A stretch of 64,000 bases of DNA from Vibrio pectenicida (GTDB lineage Bacteria; Pseudomonadota; Gammaproteobacteria; Enterobacterales; Vibrionaceae): assembly GCA_024347015.1 (NCBI GenBank), contig AP024889.1, positions 558,001 through 622,000 on the forward strand. The letters run 5' to 3'. The position numbers and the translations under genes are program-made. The notes beneath the pieces were generated by a model. The model worked only from the letters and a program-made list of their open reading frames with translations, had not been told where the DNA came from and did not search any database. Below, one piece after another: positions 8,331 to 18,224 of this stretch. Position 1 is the stretch's first letter. Each line of letters starts with the position of its first letter.

Positions 8331-9899
8331 GTGAGTAAACGTCTACTCAAGTCAGGCCTAATTGTTAGCAGCATGACTTTTATTTCTCGTGTACTTGGAT
8401 TGGTACGCGATGTTGTGGTGGCAAACTTAATGGGAGCAGGTGCTAGTGCCGATGTGTTCTTTTTTGCCAACAAAATTCCTAACTTCCTGCGACGTTTATT
8501 TGCAGAGGGAGCTTTTTCTCAGGCCTTTGTTCCAGTTCTGACAGAATGCCATGCTACAGGGGATATGGACAAGATTCGCCATTTGATAGCACGAGCTGCT
8601 GGCACTTTGGGGGTTCTGGTCTCTATTGTGACTGTTCTAGGTGTTTTGTGTTCAGGTGCTGTTACCGCTTTGTTTGGTTTTGGTTGGTTCCTTGATTGGC
8701 TTCATGATGGGCCTTCAGCGGGAAAATTTGAATTGGCGAGCTTTATGCTCAAAATAACTTTTCCTTATTTGTGGTTTATAACCTTTGTTGCGCTATCTGG
8801 AGCTATATTGAACACCTTGGGGAAATTTGCGGTCTCTTCATTTACTCCAGTATTCCTTAATGTAATGATTATTTTATCAGCTTGGTATATATCTCCCAAT
8901 ATTTCTCAACCTGAAGTAGGTTTGGCGATAGGGGTACTCCTTGGTGGGCTGGTTCAATTTCTGTTCCAAATTCCCTTTCTAATAAGAGCAGGTGTTTTTG
9001 TTAAACCTGCTTGGGGGTGGCGCGACCCTGGGGTGGTAAAAATCCGCACCTTGATGATTCCGGCTTTATTTGGTGTCTCCGTTAGTCAGATAAACCTATT
9101 GTTTGACACCTTCATTGCTAGCTTTTTACAAACAGGTTCAATCAGTTGGTTGTATTACTCGGATCGTTTGCTTGAGTTTCCTCTAGGTTTGTTCGGTATT
9201 GCTATTGCTACCGTTATTTTACCTGCTTTATCGCGTAAGCATGTTGACTCTCACACGACTGGTTTTGCTCACACCATGGATTGGGGAGTAAGGATGGTAA
9301 TATTACTCGGTGTTCCTGCAACTCTGGGTTTGATGGTGCTAGCGAAGCCGATGCTGATGGTGCTCTTTATGCGTGGTGAGTTTAGCCCTATGGATGTTGA
9401 ACGTGCATCCATGTCCTTGGTGGCTTATGCGTCCGGTTTGCTTAATTTCATGTTGATTAAGGTTCTAGCTCCTGGCTACTATTCGCGCCAAGATACCAAA
9501 ACACCAGTGAAGTACGGCATTATTGCGATGGTCGTTAATATGGTCTTTAACGCTATTTTTGCTTGGTTTTACGGGTACGTGGGTCTAGCCATTGCTACGG
9601 CATTATCTGCTTTTGTGAATATGTCTCTACTGTACAGAGGGCTGCATTTAGCAGAAGTATACCAGCTGACTCGTCGAACCGTACTTTTCATAGGTAAATC
9701 ATTGATTGCCGGTGGTCTGATGGCCGGATGTATTTTATGGCAATTAGAAGATATATCTGTTTGGTTGGATTGGGGGTTATCACACAGAGTGTTTTGGCTG
9801 ACAATACTGATTGGTTTGGGAGCCGCAGTTTATTTAATCACACTTTTGATCATGGGAGTGCGCTTAAAAGATTTAAAAGCCGCGACACAACAAGGATGA
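8331..9899 (+). CDS. murJ: Lipid II flippase MurJ
   Basis: Polytopic inner-membrane flippase of the MVF/MOP superfamily that moves lipid II to the periplasmic face for peptidoglycan synthesis. It has 522 residues with about 14 hydrophobic segments. N-terminal MurJ features include SRVLGLVRDVVVANLMGAGASADVFFFANKIPNFLRRLFAEGAFSQAFVPV, which holds the conserved arginines of the central cavity (split here by description; the segment spans about residues 20-72). The start is GTG preceded by GAGGTAG. It heads a plus-strand run to ispH, and rpsT is divergent, an arrangement conserved across gammaproteobacteria. Confidence 0.97.
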   Translation: MSKRLLKSGLIVSSMTFISRVLGLVRDVVVANLMGAGASADVFFFANKIPNFLRRLFAEGAFSQAFVPVLTECHATGDMDKIRHLIARAAGTLGVLVSIVTVLGVLCSGAVTALFGFGWFLDWLHDGPSAGKFELASFMLKITFPYLWFITFVALSGAILNTLGKFAVSSFTPVFLNVMIILSAWYISPNISQPEVGLAIGVLLGGLVQFLFQIPFLIRAGVFVKPAWGWRDPGVVKIRTLMIPALFGVSVSQINLLFDTFIASFLQTGSISWLYYSDRLLEFPLGLFGIAIATVILPALSRKHVDSHTTGFAHTMDWGVRMVILLGVPATLGLMVLAKPMLMVLFMRGEFSPMDVERASMSLVAYASGLLNFMLIKVLAPGYYSRQDTKTPVKYGIIAMVVNMVFNAIFAWFYGYVGLAIATALSAFVNMSLLYRGLHLAEVYQLTRRTVLFIGKSLIAGGLMAGCILWQLEDISVWLDWGLSHRVFWLTILIGLGAAVYLITLLIMGVRLKDLKAATQQG

Positions 9900-9966
9900 T
9901 ATAGTATATAATCCGTCAGTTTCACGTAGTATAAAATTTGAAACCAATAGGACTTAGACGCTCTTA

Positions 9967-10911
9967 ATGGAATTGATCCGAGGTATCCACAACATCACAG
10001 CACATCATAAAGGTTGCGTTTTGACGATAGGTAACTTCGATGGTGTACATCTAGGTCATCAAGCTGTTTTGAAGAATCTCTCTGAAAAAGCAAAATATAT
10101 GGGCTTGCCTTCAACTGTTATGACTTTTGAACCTCAACCATTGGAGCTGTTTCTTAAAAATAAAGCCCCAGCTCGACTAGCTCGCTTGAGAGACAAGTTT
10201 GTTCAGTTAAAGAAGCTTGATATAGAACGCTTATTATGTGTCAATTTTAACCAAACCTTTGCTAACCAGACTGCGCAAGAGTTTATTAGTGACTTGTTGG
10301 TTAGACGATTGGATGTTAAATTTCTCATCGTTGGAGATGACTTTTGTTTCGGGCGTGAGAGGCAGGGTAACTTTGCCATGCTTAAGGCTGCTGGAAAAGT
10401 CCATGGTTTTGATGTAGTGAATACACATAGTTTATGTTTGGATCAACTAAGGATCAGCAGTACAGCGATACGAGAAGCACTTGCGAGTGATGATTTAACA
10501 CTGGCTAAAAGCATGTTAGGGCGTAATTATAGTATCAGTGGTAGAGTCGCTCATGGTCGAAAACTTGGCAGAACAATCGGTTTCCCTACGGCTAATATTC
10601 CACTGAAGCGTTGCGTGTCGCCAGTGGCGGGAGTGTATACCGTCCAGGTGCTTGGTCTAGCAGAAAAGCCTATAGGTGGAGTCGCTAATATTGGCACTCG
10701 ACCAACGGTTAACGGAATACGACAACAGCTAGAAGTACATTTATTTGACTTTCAAGACGACTTGTACGGAAAGCAGCTCGAAATCGTACTTTTAAGTAAA
10801 ATTAGAGACGAGCAAAAGTTTGAATCTTTTGACGTACTAAAACAACATATTAAATTGGATGCTGAGGCAGCAAGGGTGTGGCTGCATCAGTATAAAGACC
10901 AAGCGGTCTAG
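9967..10911 (+). CDS. ribF: Bifunctional riboflavin kinase / FAD synthetase
   Basis: Makes FMN from riboflavin and FAD from FMN in the cytoplasm. The 314-residue protein has the N-terminal nucleotidyltransferase domain with GNFDGVHLGHQ (HxGH-like motif near residues 20-30) and ISSTAIREAL, and a C-terminal flavokinase domain with the GRTIGFPTANI signature around residue 200. The gene sits between murJ and ileS in the usual gammaproteobacterial order. Ribosome site strength is modest (AGGA about 14 bases before ATG). Confidence 0.96.
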   Translation: MELIRGIHNITAHHKGCVLTIGNFDGVHLGHQAVLKNLSEKAKYMGLPSTVMTFEPQPLELFLKNKAPARLARLRDKFVQLKKLDIERLLCVNFNQTFANQTAQEFISDLLVRRLDVKFLIVGDDFCFGRERQGNFAMLKAAGKVHGFDVVNTHSLCLDQLRISSTAIREALASDDLTLAKSMLGRNYSISGRVAHGRKLGRTIGFPTANIPLKRCVSPVAGVYTVQVLGLAEKPIGGVANIGTRPTVNGIRQQLEVHLFDFQDDLYGKQLEIVLLSKIRDEQKFESFDVLKQHIKLDAEAARVWLHQYKDQAV

Positions 10912-10966
10912 TTCACTGCTTGGCATAATGTCTAACTGTCACCCAACACAACGGAATTAAGAATCG

Positions 10967-13795
10967 ATGAGTGAGTATAAAGATACCCTGAACCTTCCTG
11001 AAACAGGGTTTCCGATGCGTGGTAATCTGGCAAATCGTGAGCCAGAGATGCTAAAGCGTTGGTACAAAGAAGACCTTTACGGTGAAATCCGCAAAGCGAA
11101 AAAAGGCAAAAAATCTTTCGTTCTGCATGATGGCCCTCCATACGCAAATGGTGATATTCATATTGGTCACGCACTAAACAAGATTCTTAAAGACATTATT
11201 ATAAAATCCAAAACACTTTCTGGTTTTGATGCACCATACATTCCAGGTTGGGACTGTCATGGTCTACCAATTGAACTAATGGTAGAGAAAAAGAAGGGTA
11301 AACCTGGCCAGAAGATTTCTTCAGCTGAATTTCGCGAGGAATGCCGTAAGTATGCGGCAGGTCAAGTTGAGGGTCAGAAAGAGAGCTTCAAGCGTTTAGG
11401 CATTATGGGGGAATGGGATAAGCCATACCGCACGATGGATTTTTCAACGGAAGCAAATATTATTCGTGCTTTAGGTAAGATTGCAGATAATGATCACTTA
11501 CTGAAAGGCTTTAAACCCGTTCATTGGTGTACTGATTGTGGTTCTGCATTAGCTGAAGCGGAAGTTGAATACAAAGACAAGGTTTCACCATCGATTGATG
11601 TCCGTTTTAAGGCCAGCGATGGTGCTGCTGTATTATCTAAGTTTTCATTAAGCCAAGGCCATGAAGGGCAAGGTGATATTTCTATAGTCATTTGGACTAC
11701 AACACCTTGGACTTTACCAGCAAACAGAGCAGTATGCTTACACGAAGACTTAGAATACGTTTTAGTTCAAGTCGAAGGGGATAACCCGGAGCGCATCATT
11801 GTTGCTTCCGAGCTTGCTAAAGATGTGATGGATCGAGTTGGTATTGAACATTTCCACAATTTAGGTTTTGCTCAAGGTAGTGATTTAGAACTATCTCAGT
11901 TTGAGCATCCATTTTATGATTTCAGTGTGCCAGCCGTTCTTGGCGATCACGTTACCACTGAATCAGGTACAGGGGTTGTGCATACTGCTCCAGGCCATGG
12001 ACAGGAAGATTTTGTAGTCGGTAAGAAATACGATTTAGAAGTAGCAAACCCAGTTGGTTCTAATGGTGTGTATCTGCCAGATACTGAACTATTTGCTGGA
12101 CAACATGTATTTAAAGCCAATGATGCGGTTGTTGAAACGTTAAAAGAAAAAGGTGCATTGCTTCACCATCATGCATATGAGCACAGTTATCCTCATTGCT
12201 GGCGTCATAAAACTCCTATCATTTTTCGTGCAACTCCGCAGTGGTTTGTGTCGATGGATAAAGCAGGTCTTCGCAGTAAAGCACTTGAATCTATCAAAGA
12301 TGTCGAGTGGATGCCTGAATGGGGGCAAAGCCGAATCGAAGGTATGATTGAAGGTCGTCCTGAATGGTGTATCTCTCGTCAACGTACTTGGGGTGTGCCA
12401 ATTGCACTCTTTGTTCATAAGGAAACAGCAGCGCTACATCCTCGTTCTTCAGAGCTTATGGAGCAGGTAGCACAATTAGTTGAACAAAAAGGTATTCAAG
12501 CTTGGTGGGATCTAGAAGTAGCAGACTTATTAGGTGACGATGCGGCCAAATACGAAAAAGTGTTAGATACATTGGACGTATGGTTTGATTCTGGTGTTAC
12601 TCACTACTCGGTAGTAGATACTCGCGAAGAGTATAATGGTCATAGTGCAGATCTATATTTAGAGGGGTCGGATCAACATCGTGGTTGGTTCCAATCTTCG
12701 CTGATATCATCAATTGCGATGAAAGGTGAAGCCCCATATAAACAAGTATTAACGCATGGATTTGTTGTTGATGGGCAAGGCCGTAAAATGTCTAAGTCTA
12801 TCGGTAATGTTGTTGCTCCAAAAGATGTCACCAATAAACTAGGTGCGGATATTCTGCGCTTATGGGTAGCTTCTACGGATTACACTGGCGAAGTGGCGGT
12901 TTCTGACGAAATTTTAAAACGTAGTGCTGATGCTTACCGTCGTATTCGTAATACGGCACGATTCTTCTTAGCCAATTTGAGCGGCTTTAATCCAGCAACA
13001 GATATCGTTCCTGCAGAAGAAATGGTAGCGTTGGATCGCTGGGCTGTAGGGCGTGCACTTGCGGCTCAGGAAGAAATTATTCAAGCTTATGGTGAGTACA
13101 ACACTCATGCAGTGACGCAGCGTCTAATGCAATTCTGCTCGATTGAAATGGGTTCTTTCTATCTAGATATTATTAAAGATCGTCAGTACACAGCAAAACG
13201 TGGTGGGCATGCTCAGCGTAGCTGTCAAACGGCACTTTATTATATTGTTGAAGCACTAGTTCGCTGGATGGCGCCAATAATGTCATTTACTGCTGATGAA
13301 ATTTGGAATGAAATGCCGGGTGAACGTGAAAAATTTGTTTTCACAGGAGAGTGGTTTGAAGGGTTACATGGTCTTGCCGATGGTGAGGAACTAAACAATA
13401 GCTTCTGGTCCGAAATTCAGGCGGTTAGAACTGCTGTTAATAAGCTTTTAGAAACGGCCCGTAACGACAAGATAATTGGTAGTGCACTGCAAGCTTCAGT
13501 TATCCTATATGTAGACGATGACCTAGCTAAAAAAGTGACTAAACTAGCGGATGAACTACGTTTCGTACTGCTTACTTCAGCTACGACTGTGAAGCCTCTT
13601 AGTGATAAATCTGATGCTGCTCAGGCGACGGACATTGAAGGCCTATTTGTTGAAGTGTCAGCCATGGATGCGGAAAAATGTGATCGCTGCTGGCATCACT
13701 CTCCTGATGTAGGAACTCTTGAGGGCCATGAGAAAATTTGTGGCCGTTGTGTATCTAATATCGAAGGAGAGGGTGAAGTTCGTAAGTTCGCTTAA
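10967..13795 (+). CDS. ileS: Isoleucyl-tRNA synthetase
   Basis: Charges tRNA-Ile and edits misactivated valine. At 942 residues it has the normal bacterial length. Visible class I signatures are HIGH within [10 protein letters not shown] (about residues 66-69) and KMSKS within [10 protein letters not shown] (about residue 605). The editing domain has the threonine-rich [13 protein letters not shown] segment. The C-terminus carries the zinc knuckle CDRCWHH ... CGRC. It starts at ATG after GGAATTAAGAATCG. It lies between ribF and lspA in a conserved operon, and the window also carries one of the tRNA-Ile genes it acts on. Confidence 0.98.
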   Translation: MSEYKDTLNLPETGFPMRGNLANREPEMLKRWYKEDLYGEIRKAKKGKKSFVLHDGPPYANGDIHIGHALNKILKDIIIKSKTLSGFDAPYIPGWDCHGLPIELMVEKKKGKPGQKISSAEFREECRKYAAGQVEGQKESFKRLGIMGEWDKPYRTMDFSTEANIIRALGKIADNDHLLKGFKPVHWCTDCGSALAEAEVEYKDKVSPSIDVRFKASDGAAVLSKFSLSQGHEGQGDISIVIWTTTPWTLPANRAVCLHEDLEYVLVQVEGDNPERIIVASELAKDVMDRVGIEHFHNLGFAQGSDLELSQFEHPFYDFSVPAVLGDHVTTESGTGVVHTAPGHGQEDFVVGKKYDLEVANPVGSNGVYLPDTELFAGQHVFKANDAVVETLKEKGALLHHHAYEHSYPHCWRHKTPIIFRATPQWFVSMDKAGLRSKALESIKDVEWMPEWGQSRIEGMIEGRPEWCISRQRTWGVPIALFVHKETAALHPRSSELMEQVAQLVEQKGIQAWWDLEVADLLGDDAAKYEKVLDTLDVWFDSGVTHYSVVDTREEYNGHSADLYLEGSDQHRGWFQSSLISSIAMKGEAPYKQVLTHGFVVDGQGRKMSKSIGNVVAPKDVTNKLGADILRLWVASTDYTGEVAVSDEILKRSADAYRRIRNTARFFLANLSGFNPATDIVPAEEMVALDRWAVGRALAAQEEIIQAYGEYNTHAVTQRLMQFCSIEMGSFYLDIIKDRQYTAKRGGHAQRSCQTALYYIVEALVRWMAPIMSFTADEIWNEMPGEREKFVFTGEWFEGLHGLADGEELNNSFWSEIQAVRTAVNKLLETARNDKIIGSALQASVILYVDDDLAKKVTKLADELRFVLLTSATTVKPLSDKSDAAQATDIEGLFVEVSAMDAEKCDRCWHHSPDVGTLEGHEKICGRCVSNIEGEGEVRKFA

Positions 13796-13840
13796 ACATA
13801 GCGAGTGTTACCTTCATTTGGAACTTTATAGTTAATCAAT

Positions 13841-13865
13841 AGCCCCAGTATTTACTGGGGTTATT
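13841..13865 (+). terminator. Hairpin between ileS and lspA
   Basis: CCCCAGTA and TACTGGGG form an 8-bp stem with a two-base gap, followed by TTATT. The T tract is weak, and the lspA ribosome site follows at once, so this may be a partial terminator or processing site that lowers lspA expression relative to ileS. Confidence 0.5.
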
Positions 13866-13877
13866 TATAGGAAATAT

Positions 13878-14375
13878 ATGAGTGAACAAGCATTAACTTT
13901 CAAGCAATCTGGAGTGCGTTGGCTTTGGGTAGCTGTAGTTATCTTTCTGATGGATATTGGCATTAAACTTTTGGTCATGGATACCATGGATTATGGTTGG
14001 GCTAATCGTATTGAAGTTTTACCTTTTTTTAATCTACTTTATGTCCATAACTATGGCGCAGCGTTTAGCTTTTTGAGTGATCAAGCAGGGTGGCAGCGCT
14101 GGTTATTTACCGGTATCGCCTTCGCTGTTACTGGCTTGCTGACATATTGGATGAGCAAGCTTCCGGCAAATGAGAAGTGGAACAATATTGCCTATGCGAT
14201 GATTATTGGTGGAGCTGTAGGAAATGTCTTTGACCGTGTTGTACATGGCTTTGTTGTAGACTACTTGGATTTTTTCTGGGGTAGTTATCATTGGCCCGCT
14301 TTTAATCTTGCTGATAGCACTATTTGCATTGGTGCTGTCATGATAATCCTAGATGGATTTCGTAAAAAATCCTGA
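13878..14375 (+). CDS. lspA: Lipoprotein signal peptidase (SPase II)
   Basis: Inner-membrane aspartic protease that removes the signal peptide of diacylated prolipoproteins, acting after Lgt. The 165-residue protein has four membrane segments. The two catalytic aspartates are Asp128 in [11 protein letters not shown] and Asp146 in [12 protein letters not shown], with the family's NVFDR motif just before. A GGAAATAT site precedes ATG. Its location after ileS is conserved in most gammaproteobacteria. Confidence 0.97.
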   Translation: MSEQALTFKQSGVRWLWVAVVIFLMDIGIKLLVMDTMDYGWANRIEVLPFFNLLYVHNYGAAFSFLSDQAGWQRWLFTGIAFAVTGLLTYWMSKLPANEKWNNIAYAMIIGGAVGNVFDRVVHGFVVDYLDFFWGSYHWPAFNLADSTICIGAVMIILDGFRKKS

Positions 14376-14489
14376 AAAGTATGAGTAACGCTTAAACCTA
14401 TTTTGGCCTTTGAGATTATAGAGCGATGCTTAAGCTCTCTGTACATCTATTGCATCGTGGCCAGTTTACAAAAATAAGGAAACCATATT

Positions 14490-14921
14490 GTGATGACTAT
14501 TGTCCAACAATCTGCAGTTACTCTGCATTTTACTATTAAGCTCAAAGATGGTTCGGTAGCAGACAGCACACATAGCATGGGAAAGCCTGCCAAGTTGGTG
14601 ATGGGTGATGGTAGTCTGAGTGAGAATTTTGAACAATGTCTTTTAGGGCTTGGTGTAGGTGAGAAAAAAGTGATTGAACTCCAAGCTAAAGATGCGTTTG
14701 GTGCACCCAACCCTGATAATGTCCACCATATGGACCGAGCTAAGTTTGTCGGTGATGCTGAAGTTGAAGTCGGGACGGTTATGGCTTTTTCAGGCGCTGG
14801 TGGTGTGGAAATTCCTGGCGTCATTACGGAAATTGCAGGTGATTCTGTCACGGTAGACTTTAATCACCCTTTGGCTGGGCAAGATGTGACTTTTGAAGTT
14901 GAGATTTTGTCAGTAGAATAA
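14490..14921 (+). CDS. fkpB: FKBP-type peptidyl-prolyl isomerase (SlpA-like)
   Basis: Small cytoplasmic FKBP-type proline isomerase of the SlyD/SlpA class, 143 residues. The FKBP core is interrupted by an insert-in-flap domain, and conserved words include [31 protein letters not shown] and [20 protein letters not shown]. The start may be this GTG (7-9 bases after AAGGA) or the ATG immediately following (14493); the spacing favours GTG. The gene overlaps the first possible ispH start by one base, which suggests translational coupling. The order lspA-fkpB-ispH is the normal one. Confidence 0.94.
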   Translation: MMTIVQQSAVTLHFTIKLKDGSVADSTHSMGKPAKLVMGDGSLSENFEQCLLGLGVGEKKVIELQAKDAFGAPNPDNVHHMDRAKFVGDAEVEVGTVMAFSGAGGVEIPGVITEIAGDSVTVDFNHPLAGQDVTFEVEILSVE

Positions 14922-14947
14922 TGAACCAAAGTGATAATACACTCATT

Positions 14948-15913
14948 ATGAGCAATGATATGAAAATTCTTTTAGCCAATCCACGTGGCTTTTGTGCAGG
15001 CGTTGATCGAGCGATTAGCATTGTTGAGCGTGCACTGGAGCTTTATCAGCCGCCAATTTATGTTCGCCATGAAGTGGTACATAACCGATTTGTTGTTGAA
15101 GGGCTTAAGCAACGTGGGGCAATTTTTGTTGAAGAGCTTTATGAAGTCCCTGACAATAATATTGTTATTTTTTCAGCTCATGGTGTTTCTCAAGCGGTTC
15201 GTAAAGAAGCTAAAGAGCGGGATTTAACAGTGTTCGATGCCACTTGCCCACTCGTTACAAAAGTTCATATGGAAGTTGCACGAGCAAGTCGTAAGCATAT
15301 GGAAGTAGTACTTATAGGGCATGCAGGGCATCCTGAAGTAGAAGGTACTATGGGTCAATATGCAAGTGAACAGGGAGGAATGTATCTAGTTGAGACGCCA
15401 TCAGATGTGCTGGGCTTAAAAGATAAAGTTCAAGATACAACCAACTTGCATTATGTCAGCCAAACGACCTTATCCGTTGATGAAACGGCTGATGTTATTG
15501 AAGAACTTCGTCGAGTTTTCCCTAATATTCAAGGTCCGCGTAAAGATGATATTTGTTACGCGACTCAAAATCGTCAAGATGCAGTGCGCGATATGGCCGT
15601 AGATGTCGACGTTGTGATTGTTGTTGGTTCTAAGAACTCGTCTAACTCAACCCGCTTGAAAGAGCTTGCTGAAAAACTGGGTACGCCTGGTTATTTAATC
15701 GATTGTCCAGAAGACATCGAACCTAAGTGGCTTGAAGGTAAAGTCAAAGTAGGAGTCACAGCAGGAGCTTCTGCCCCAGAAGAACTTGTTAATAAAATAC
15801 TTGACCGTATTCAAGAGCTTGTTGGTACTCGAACTGTACAAGAGATACAGGGTAGAGAAGAAAATATGTTTTTTGAAGTACCCAAGGAATTGCAAGTTAA
15901 GCAAATAGATTAA
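14948..15913 (+). CDS. ispH: 4-hydroxy-3-methylbut-2-enyl diphosphate reductase
   Basis: Final enzyme of the MEP isoprenoid pathway: reduces HMBPP to IPP and DMAPP using a 4Fe-4S cluster. The three cluster cysteines are in [15 protein letters not shown] and DICYAT, and the active-site QTTLS, HEVVHN and [14 protein letters not shown] motifs are intact. I chose [14 protein letters not shown] as the N-terminus; an in-frame ATG at 14921 overlaps the fkpB stop (TAATG), and one at 14960 gives the Escherichia coli-like start, so the first 9-13 residues are uncertain. The enzyme is essential and ends a plus-strand operon with a strong terminator. It depends on Fe-S assembly by the isc genes further along the window. 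Confidence 0.95.
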   Translation: MSNDMKILLANPRGFCAGVDRAISIVERALELYQPPIYVRHEVVHNRFVVEGLKQRGAIFVEELYEVPDNNIVIFSAHGVSQAVRKEAKERDLTVFDATCPLVTKVHMEVARASRKHMEVVLIGHAGHPEVEGTMGQYASEQGGMYLVETPSDVLGLKDKVQDTTNLHYVSQTTLSVDETADVIEELRRVFPNIQGPRKDDICYATQNRQDAVRDMAVDVDVVIVVGSKNSSNSTRLKELAEKLGTPGYLIDCPEDIEPKWLEGKVKVGVTAGASAPEELVNKILDRIQELVGTRTVQEIQGREENMFFEVPKELQVKQID

Positions 15914-15985
15914 ACTTCCTAAGGTTGATTTAAAGTTTTTAAAGCAGACTCCTAGTTTTGGTTGAACAGTGACTAATAAATTGCA

Positions 15986-16010
15986 CAAAGGCTCCTAGCG
16001 GAGCCTTTTT
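15986..16010 (+). terminator. Terminator after ispH
   Basis: AAAGGCTCC / GGAGCCTTTTT stem with TAGC loop and a T run. It lies between convergent ispH and the CstA-family gene and can also act in reverse because the upstream arm starts with A residues. Confidence 0.85.
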
Positions 16011-16016
16011 GTCGGT

Positions 16017-17498
16017 TTAAGTTGTTTCCTTTACAGTGGTACTATTGTCTATCCCTTCATGTTCAAAATGATTTTGCTTGGGAAGCTTGATGACATAGAC
16101 GGTAACTATGAGTGAAAATACAATACCTACTATGGTCGATGTGGAAATGGGGAGTCCCAAGCCAAGGCTGCTGCTATTGAGAATAAAACTGATCACAACC
16201 GTTGTCATAAAGATAGCGGGAATAGTGGTTATCCAGTGGAGTTGATTATTACGAACCAGGTAAGCGGATGCAGTCCACAACATCATAACCGCGGTGGTTT
16301 GATTGGCAAATCCAAAGTAGCGCCATATGACTCCAAAGTCAATTTGAGTCAGTATACCGCCTATGACAAAGAGTGGAACCGCTACCATAAGACGGCTGCG
16401 TAAGGTTTTTTGTTCCATATTAAAATATTCTGCCAATATCAGACGACTTGAGCGAAATGCGGTATCTCCAGAGGTAATGGGAAGAATAACCACGCCTAAG
16501 AAAGCTATTACTCCACCCAGCACTCCTAACAAACCAAAAGAAGCGCTATACACTACGTGACCTGGTCCTCCTGTGCTCACAGCTTGAGACAGTGCGTCTA
16601 AATTGTCGAAGAATGACAGTGCAATCGCACACCAAATAAGAGCAATAATGCCTTCACCAATCATTGCGCCATAGAAAATAAATCGACCATTACGTTCGTT
16701 TTCCATACAGCGAGCCATGAGTGGTGATTGAGTGGCATGAAATCCTGATATAGCCCCACACGCAATGGTGATAAATAGTGCGGGCCAAAGTGGCATATCA
16801 TTTGGGTTAAGGTTGGTAAACATGTCCTTGGCCTGAAAATCACCCATCACTGTATATTCATTTGATAGTGCGACTGCTGTTATCAGGCTAATCGACATAA
16901 AGAGAAGCAAAGCACCAAATAATGGATAAAAACGGCCAATAATTTTGTCTACTGGGACAAGAGTGGCAATGATGTAATAGGCAAAAACTGTAATCACTAT
17001 AGTTGAAATATTAACAGTAAAGTCCGTCTGATCGTTGATAAGGTTAGTTATCATTCCTGCTGGAGCAGATACGAATACTACCCCGACAAGTAGTAGTAAG
17101 ACTATGGCAAAAATGTTCATAAAGTGCTTTGCGCCATTGCCAAGGTATCGGCCAGTAATAGTTGGAATTGATGCCCCACCATTACGCACAGATAACATGC
17201 CAGAGAAGTAATCATGCACTGCGCCTGCAAAAATACAGCCGATGACGATCCAAAGCATAGCTGCTGGGCCATATAAAGCCCCCATTATTGGACCGAAAAT
17301 TGGACCAACGCCAGCGATATTGAGTAGTTGGACCAGATAAACTTTCTTCGTTGACATTGGTACATAGTCAACTCCATCAGATTGACTATGTGCTGGGGTT
17401 TGTCGTTTTTCATTGATATTGAATACTTTTTCAATAAAACTTCCATAAAGGAAGTAGCCTCCAACTAGGGCCGCAACACAGCTTAAAAACCAAAACAT
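16017..17498 (-). CDS. CstA-family (carbon starvation protein A) transporter, short form
   Basis: Polytopic inner-membrane protein of 493 residues in the CstA family. Relatives in Escherichia coli (CstA, BtsT) are near 700 residues and import peptides or pyruvate; this is the shorter clade, lacking the extra C-terminal membrane region. Family features visible include LLNIAGVGPIFGPIMGALYGP (about residues 58-78), DYFSGMLSVRNGGASIP and SGFHATQSPLMARC. GGAGC precedes ATG on the minus strand. The gene stands alone, convergent with ispH and divergent from the lipoprotein gene. Substrate is unknown; pyruvate or small peptides are the family's known options. Confidence 0.88.
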   Translation of the reverse strand: MFWFLSCVAALVGGYFLYGSFIEKVFNINEKRQTPAHSQSDGVDYVPMSTKKVYLVQLLNIAGVGPIFGPIMGALYGPAAMLWIVIGCIFAGAVHDYFSGMLSVRNGGASIPTITGRYLGNGAKHFMNIFAIVLLLLVGVVFVSAPAGMITNLINDQTDFTVNISTIVITVFAYYIIATLVPVDKIIGRFYPLFGALLLFMSISLITAVALSNEYTVMGDFQAKDMFTNLNPNDMPLWPALFITIACGAISGFHATQSPLMARCMENERNGRFIFYGAMIGEGIIALIWCAIALSFFDNLDALSQAVSTGGPGHVVYSASFGLLGVLGGVIAFLGVVILPITSGDTAFRSSRLILAEYFNMEQKTLRSRLMVAVPLFVIGGILTQIDFGVIWRYFGFANQTTAVMMLWTASAYLVRNNQLHWITTIPAIFMTTVVISFILNSSSLGLGLPISTSTIVGIVFSLIVTVYVIKLPKQNHFEHEGIDNSTTVKETT

Positions 17499-17681
17499 GA
17501 CACTTGCTCCTCAGTGATTAGTTAATTAGTAAATCTGTATGTTACACACCTCTATCACTAGGTTCTGTTAGCTTGGTGGCTGTTCGAGACAAACAAGAAT
17601 TAAAATGTACGGTTATATTGACGTGCAAAGGGCGCATAGGCACCCTTATCCTATGAAATACTTTAAGAACAAGGAAACGCA

Positions 17682-18023
17682 GTGAGAGAACTTACTTTTA
17701 TAATAGTGGCAACAATGTTATTGGGCTGTGTGGCGAGTACAGAACAACTTGCTCAGAAAGGCGATTGGTATACGATAGGCTATCAAGACGGTATCCGAGG
17801 TAATCATCAGCGTTCAGTTAGTGCTCTTGCCAAATTGGGAAGTACAAAGCATGGAGATTACGACCAAGGTTATCTAACTGGAATTGAAGAGTTTTGTAAT
17901 CCCAATCATGCTTATCAAATGGGGCTCACTGGTAAGTACTATGATGGAGTTTGTGAGGGGACTGAAGAGGCGCAAAAGTTTCGAATGGAATGGCAACGTG
18001 GCTGGTATGAATATTCCAATTGA
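17682..18023 (+). CDS. DUF2799-like lipoprotein
   Basis: Predicted lipoprotein of 113 residues. The N-terminus MRELTFIIVATMLLGC is a short signal peptide with lipobox LLGC (Cys at residue 16), so the mature protein should be lipidated and sorted to the outer membrane (Val-Ala follow the Cys). The remaining sequence, with GYQDGIRG, YDQGYLTGIEEFC and AYQMGLTGKYYDGVCEG, fits the DUF2799 pattern of Gly-Tyr/Asp-rich repeats. The start is GTG after AAGGAAAC. Function is unknown. It precedes a possible small membrane protein and the peptidoglycan-recycling genes. Confidence 0.85.
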   Translation: MRELTFIIVATMLLGCVASTEQLAQKGDWYTIGYQDGIRGNHQRSVSALAKLGSTKHGDYDQGYLTGIEEFCNPNHAYQMGLTGKYYDGVCEGTEEAQKFRMEWQRGWYEYSN

Positions 18024-18054
18024 CCAATTATAGCTTGGATTTTTTGGCAAAATT

Positions 18055-18171
18055 ATGCGTTTTTCTGTAACGCAGAAGTGGTTTCCCTCGGAGCTCACCC
18101 TTACCCTGTTATGGTGCATATTTTTAGTGATCTTGGTGGTAATGTGGGTATTACTCATATTGAACGTTTAG
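18055..18171 (+). CDS. Possible 38-residue single-span membrane protein
   Basis: An ATG-TAG frame 31 bases downstream of the lipoprotein gene encodes a charged N-terminus (MRFSVTQKWFPSELT) followed by an unbroken hydrophobic stretch of about 22 residues rich in Leu, Val, Ile and Trp, ending LNV. This is the shape of a small inner-membrane protein. No strong ribosome site is seen; TTGG about 9 bases upstream is weak, so expression may rely on coupling to the lipoprotein gene. I do not recognise a family. A spurious hydrophobic frame is the alternative. Confidence 0.4.
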   Translation: MRFSVTQKWFPSELTLTLLWCIFLVILVVMWVLLILNV

Positions 18172-18193
18172 AATATTAGCTGGCTAAGGCAAG

Positions 18194-18222
18194 TGGCGCC
18201 TAACTTCAAGTTAGGCGCTTTT
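18194..18222. terminator. Hairpin terminator between the small ORF and murQ
   Basis: GGCGCCTAAC and GTTAGGCGC pair with a short loop, with TTTTA on the plus side and an AAGT/ACTT extension. It separates convergent transcripts and probably serves murQ on the minus strand as well. Confidence 0.7.
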
Positions 18223-18224
18223 AC

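Noticed and set aside
14447..14851. 134-residue minus-strand frame opposite fkpB
   Set aside because: Ser/Pro/Thr-rich shadow of a well-supported plus-strand gene.
17520..17570. Possible CRP site upstream of the CstA-family gene
   Set aside because: GGTGTGTAACATACAG keeps only part of the consensus, with wrong spacing for a second half-site.
17874..18158. 94-residue minus-strand frame overlapping the lipoprotein and small ORF
   Set aside because: Opposite strand to a gene with a lipobox and a ribosome site; no supporting features.
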